A stretch of 64,000 nucleotides of DNA from Streptosporangium sp. NBC_01755 (GTDB taxonomy: Bacteria; Actinomycetota; Actinomycetes; Streptosporangiales; Streptosporangiaceae), in assembly GCF_035917995.1 (NCBI RefSeq), contig NZ_CP109131.1:5518001-5582000 (forward strand), written 5' to 3'. The stretch's first letter is position 1. Each line of letters opens with the position of its first letter. The notes under the pieces are model-generated. The model was not told the DNA's origin and made no database searches. It saw only the letters and a list, made by a program, of their open reading frames with translations. The translations under genes were made by a program, and so were the position numbers. Shown here piece by piece: positions 63,917 to 64,000 of the stretch.

Positions 63917-64000
63917 TTAGACGCGCTCCCGCTCGACGAGCAGGTTCGCGATCGTGAGCCAGGAGTCCGCGAGATGCTCCAAGCGTTCCATGAGCACGAG
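63917..64000 (-). CDS. C-terminal end of a gene running off the right edge
   Basis: Last 27 codons before a TAA at 63917-63919, mostly helical (ERLEHLADSWLTIANLLVERERV). Too short to identify. A start within it (ATG coding MERLEHL) is possible, but a longer gene extending outside is more likely. Confidence 0.5.
   Translation of the reverse strand, partial: LVLMERLEHLADSWLTIANLLVERERV

Overview
This is a high-GC actinomycete chromosome segment. The recA-recX-rny, miaB, miaA and dapF neighbourhood, a gluABCD-type glutamate transporter and a very large Lhr helicase fit the Streptosporangiales (Streptosporangium/Nonomuraea-like). That placement rests on gene content and style only. Roughly the first 36.7 kb is ordinary chromosome and the last 27 kb (about 37-64 kb) is one side of an integrated siphovirus-type prophage that continues past the right edge.

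Chromosomal part. A small membrane protein (54-539), Lhr helicase (787-5781, minus), a VOC protein and DUF3046 lead to recA (with a clear SOS box) and recX, then RNase Y, an S9 prolyl oligopeptidase-like peptidase (minus) and the glutamate uptake operon gluABCD (16351-13840 region, minus). miaB, a membrane-anchored low-complexity protein and a LigB-like protein follow. Next comes an IS66-family insertion that cuts a hypothetical gene and is bounded by an exact 80-bp direct repeat. After it lie ogt, an MT0933-like small protein (minus), miaA, dapF, a TPR-like protein and an SDR. The segment ends with secreted proteins (I36 inhibitor-like, HNH lipoprotein, PepSY), a STAS protein carrying a 65-nt palindrome, a cheB remnant lacking its middle, a CheR-PAS protein and an OmpR-type two-component pair.

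Two habits recur in this part. Short tandem repeats sit on or against stop codons of many genes, and many starts lie 5-9 nt downstream of a TANNNT-like -10 box with no ribosome binding site, which suggests leaderless mRNAs.

Prophage part. An edge module (37-40 kb) holds two 80-aa GntR regulators, a Phd-like protein with a new C-terminus, a DUF2637 membrane protein whose gene is studded with CCGTACGG palindromes, and two small overlapping genes. Then, on the minus strand and best read from right to left, comes the virion operon: small early-head genes, portal, a MuF-type minor capsid protein fused to an ADP-ribosyltransferase domain, scaffold, SU10-type major capsid, head decoration, a 13-repeat protein, connectors, tail terminator, tail tube, gpG/gpGT with a canonical -1 slippery heptamer, tape measure, distal tail and tip proteins, and a lysis cassette (coil/TM protein, amidase, holin). 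One plus-strand DUF732 gene sits inside this operon like a moron. No integrase, terminase or att site was found in the window.

The strongest candidates for something undescribed are the MuF-ADP-ribosyltransferase gene with its 1-nt overlapping downstream partner, the IS element with an 80-bp flanking duplication, the 21-aa-repeat head-module protein, the CCGTACGG cluster, and the stop-codon-anchored minisatellites.
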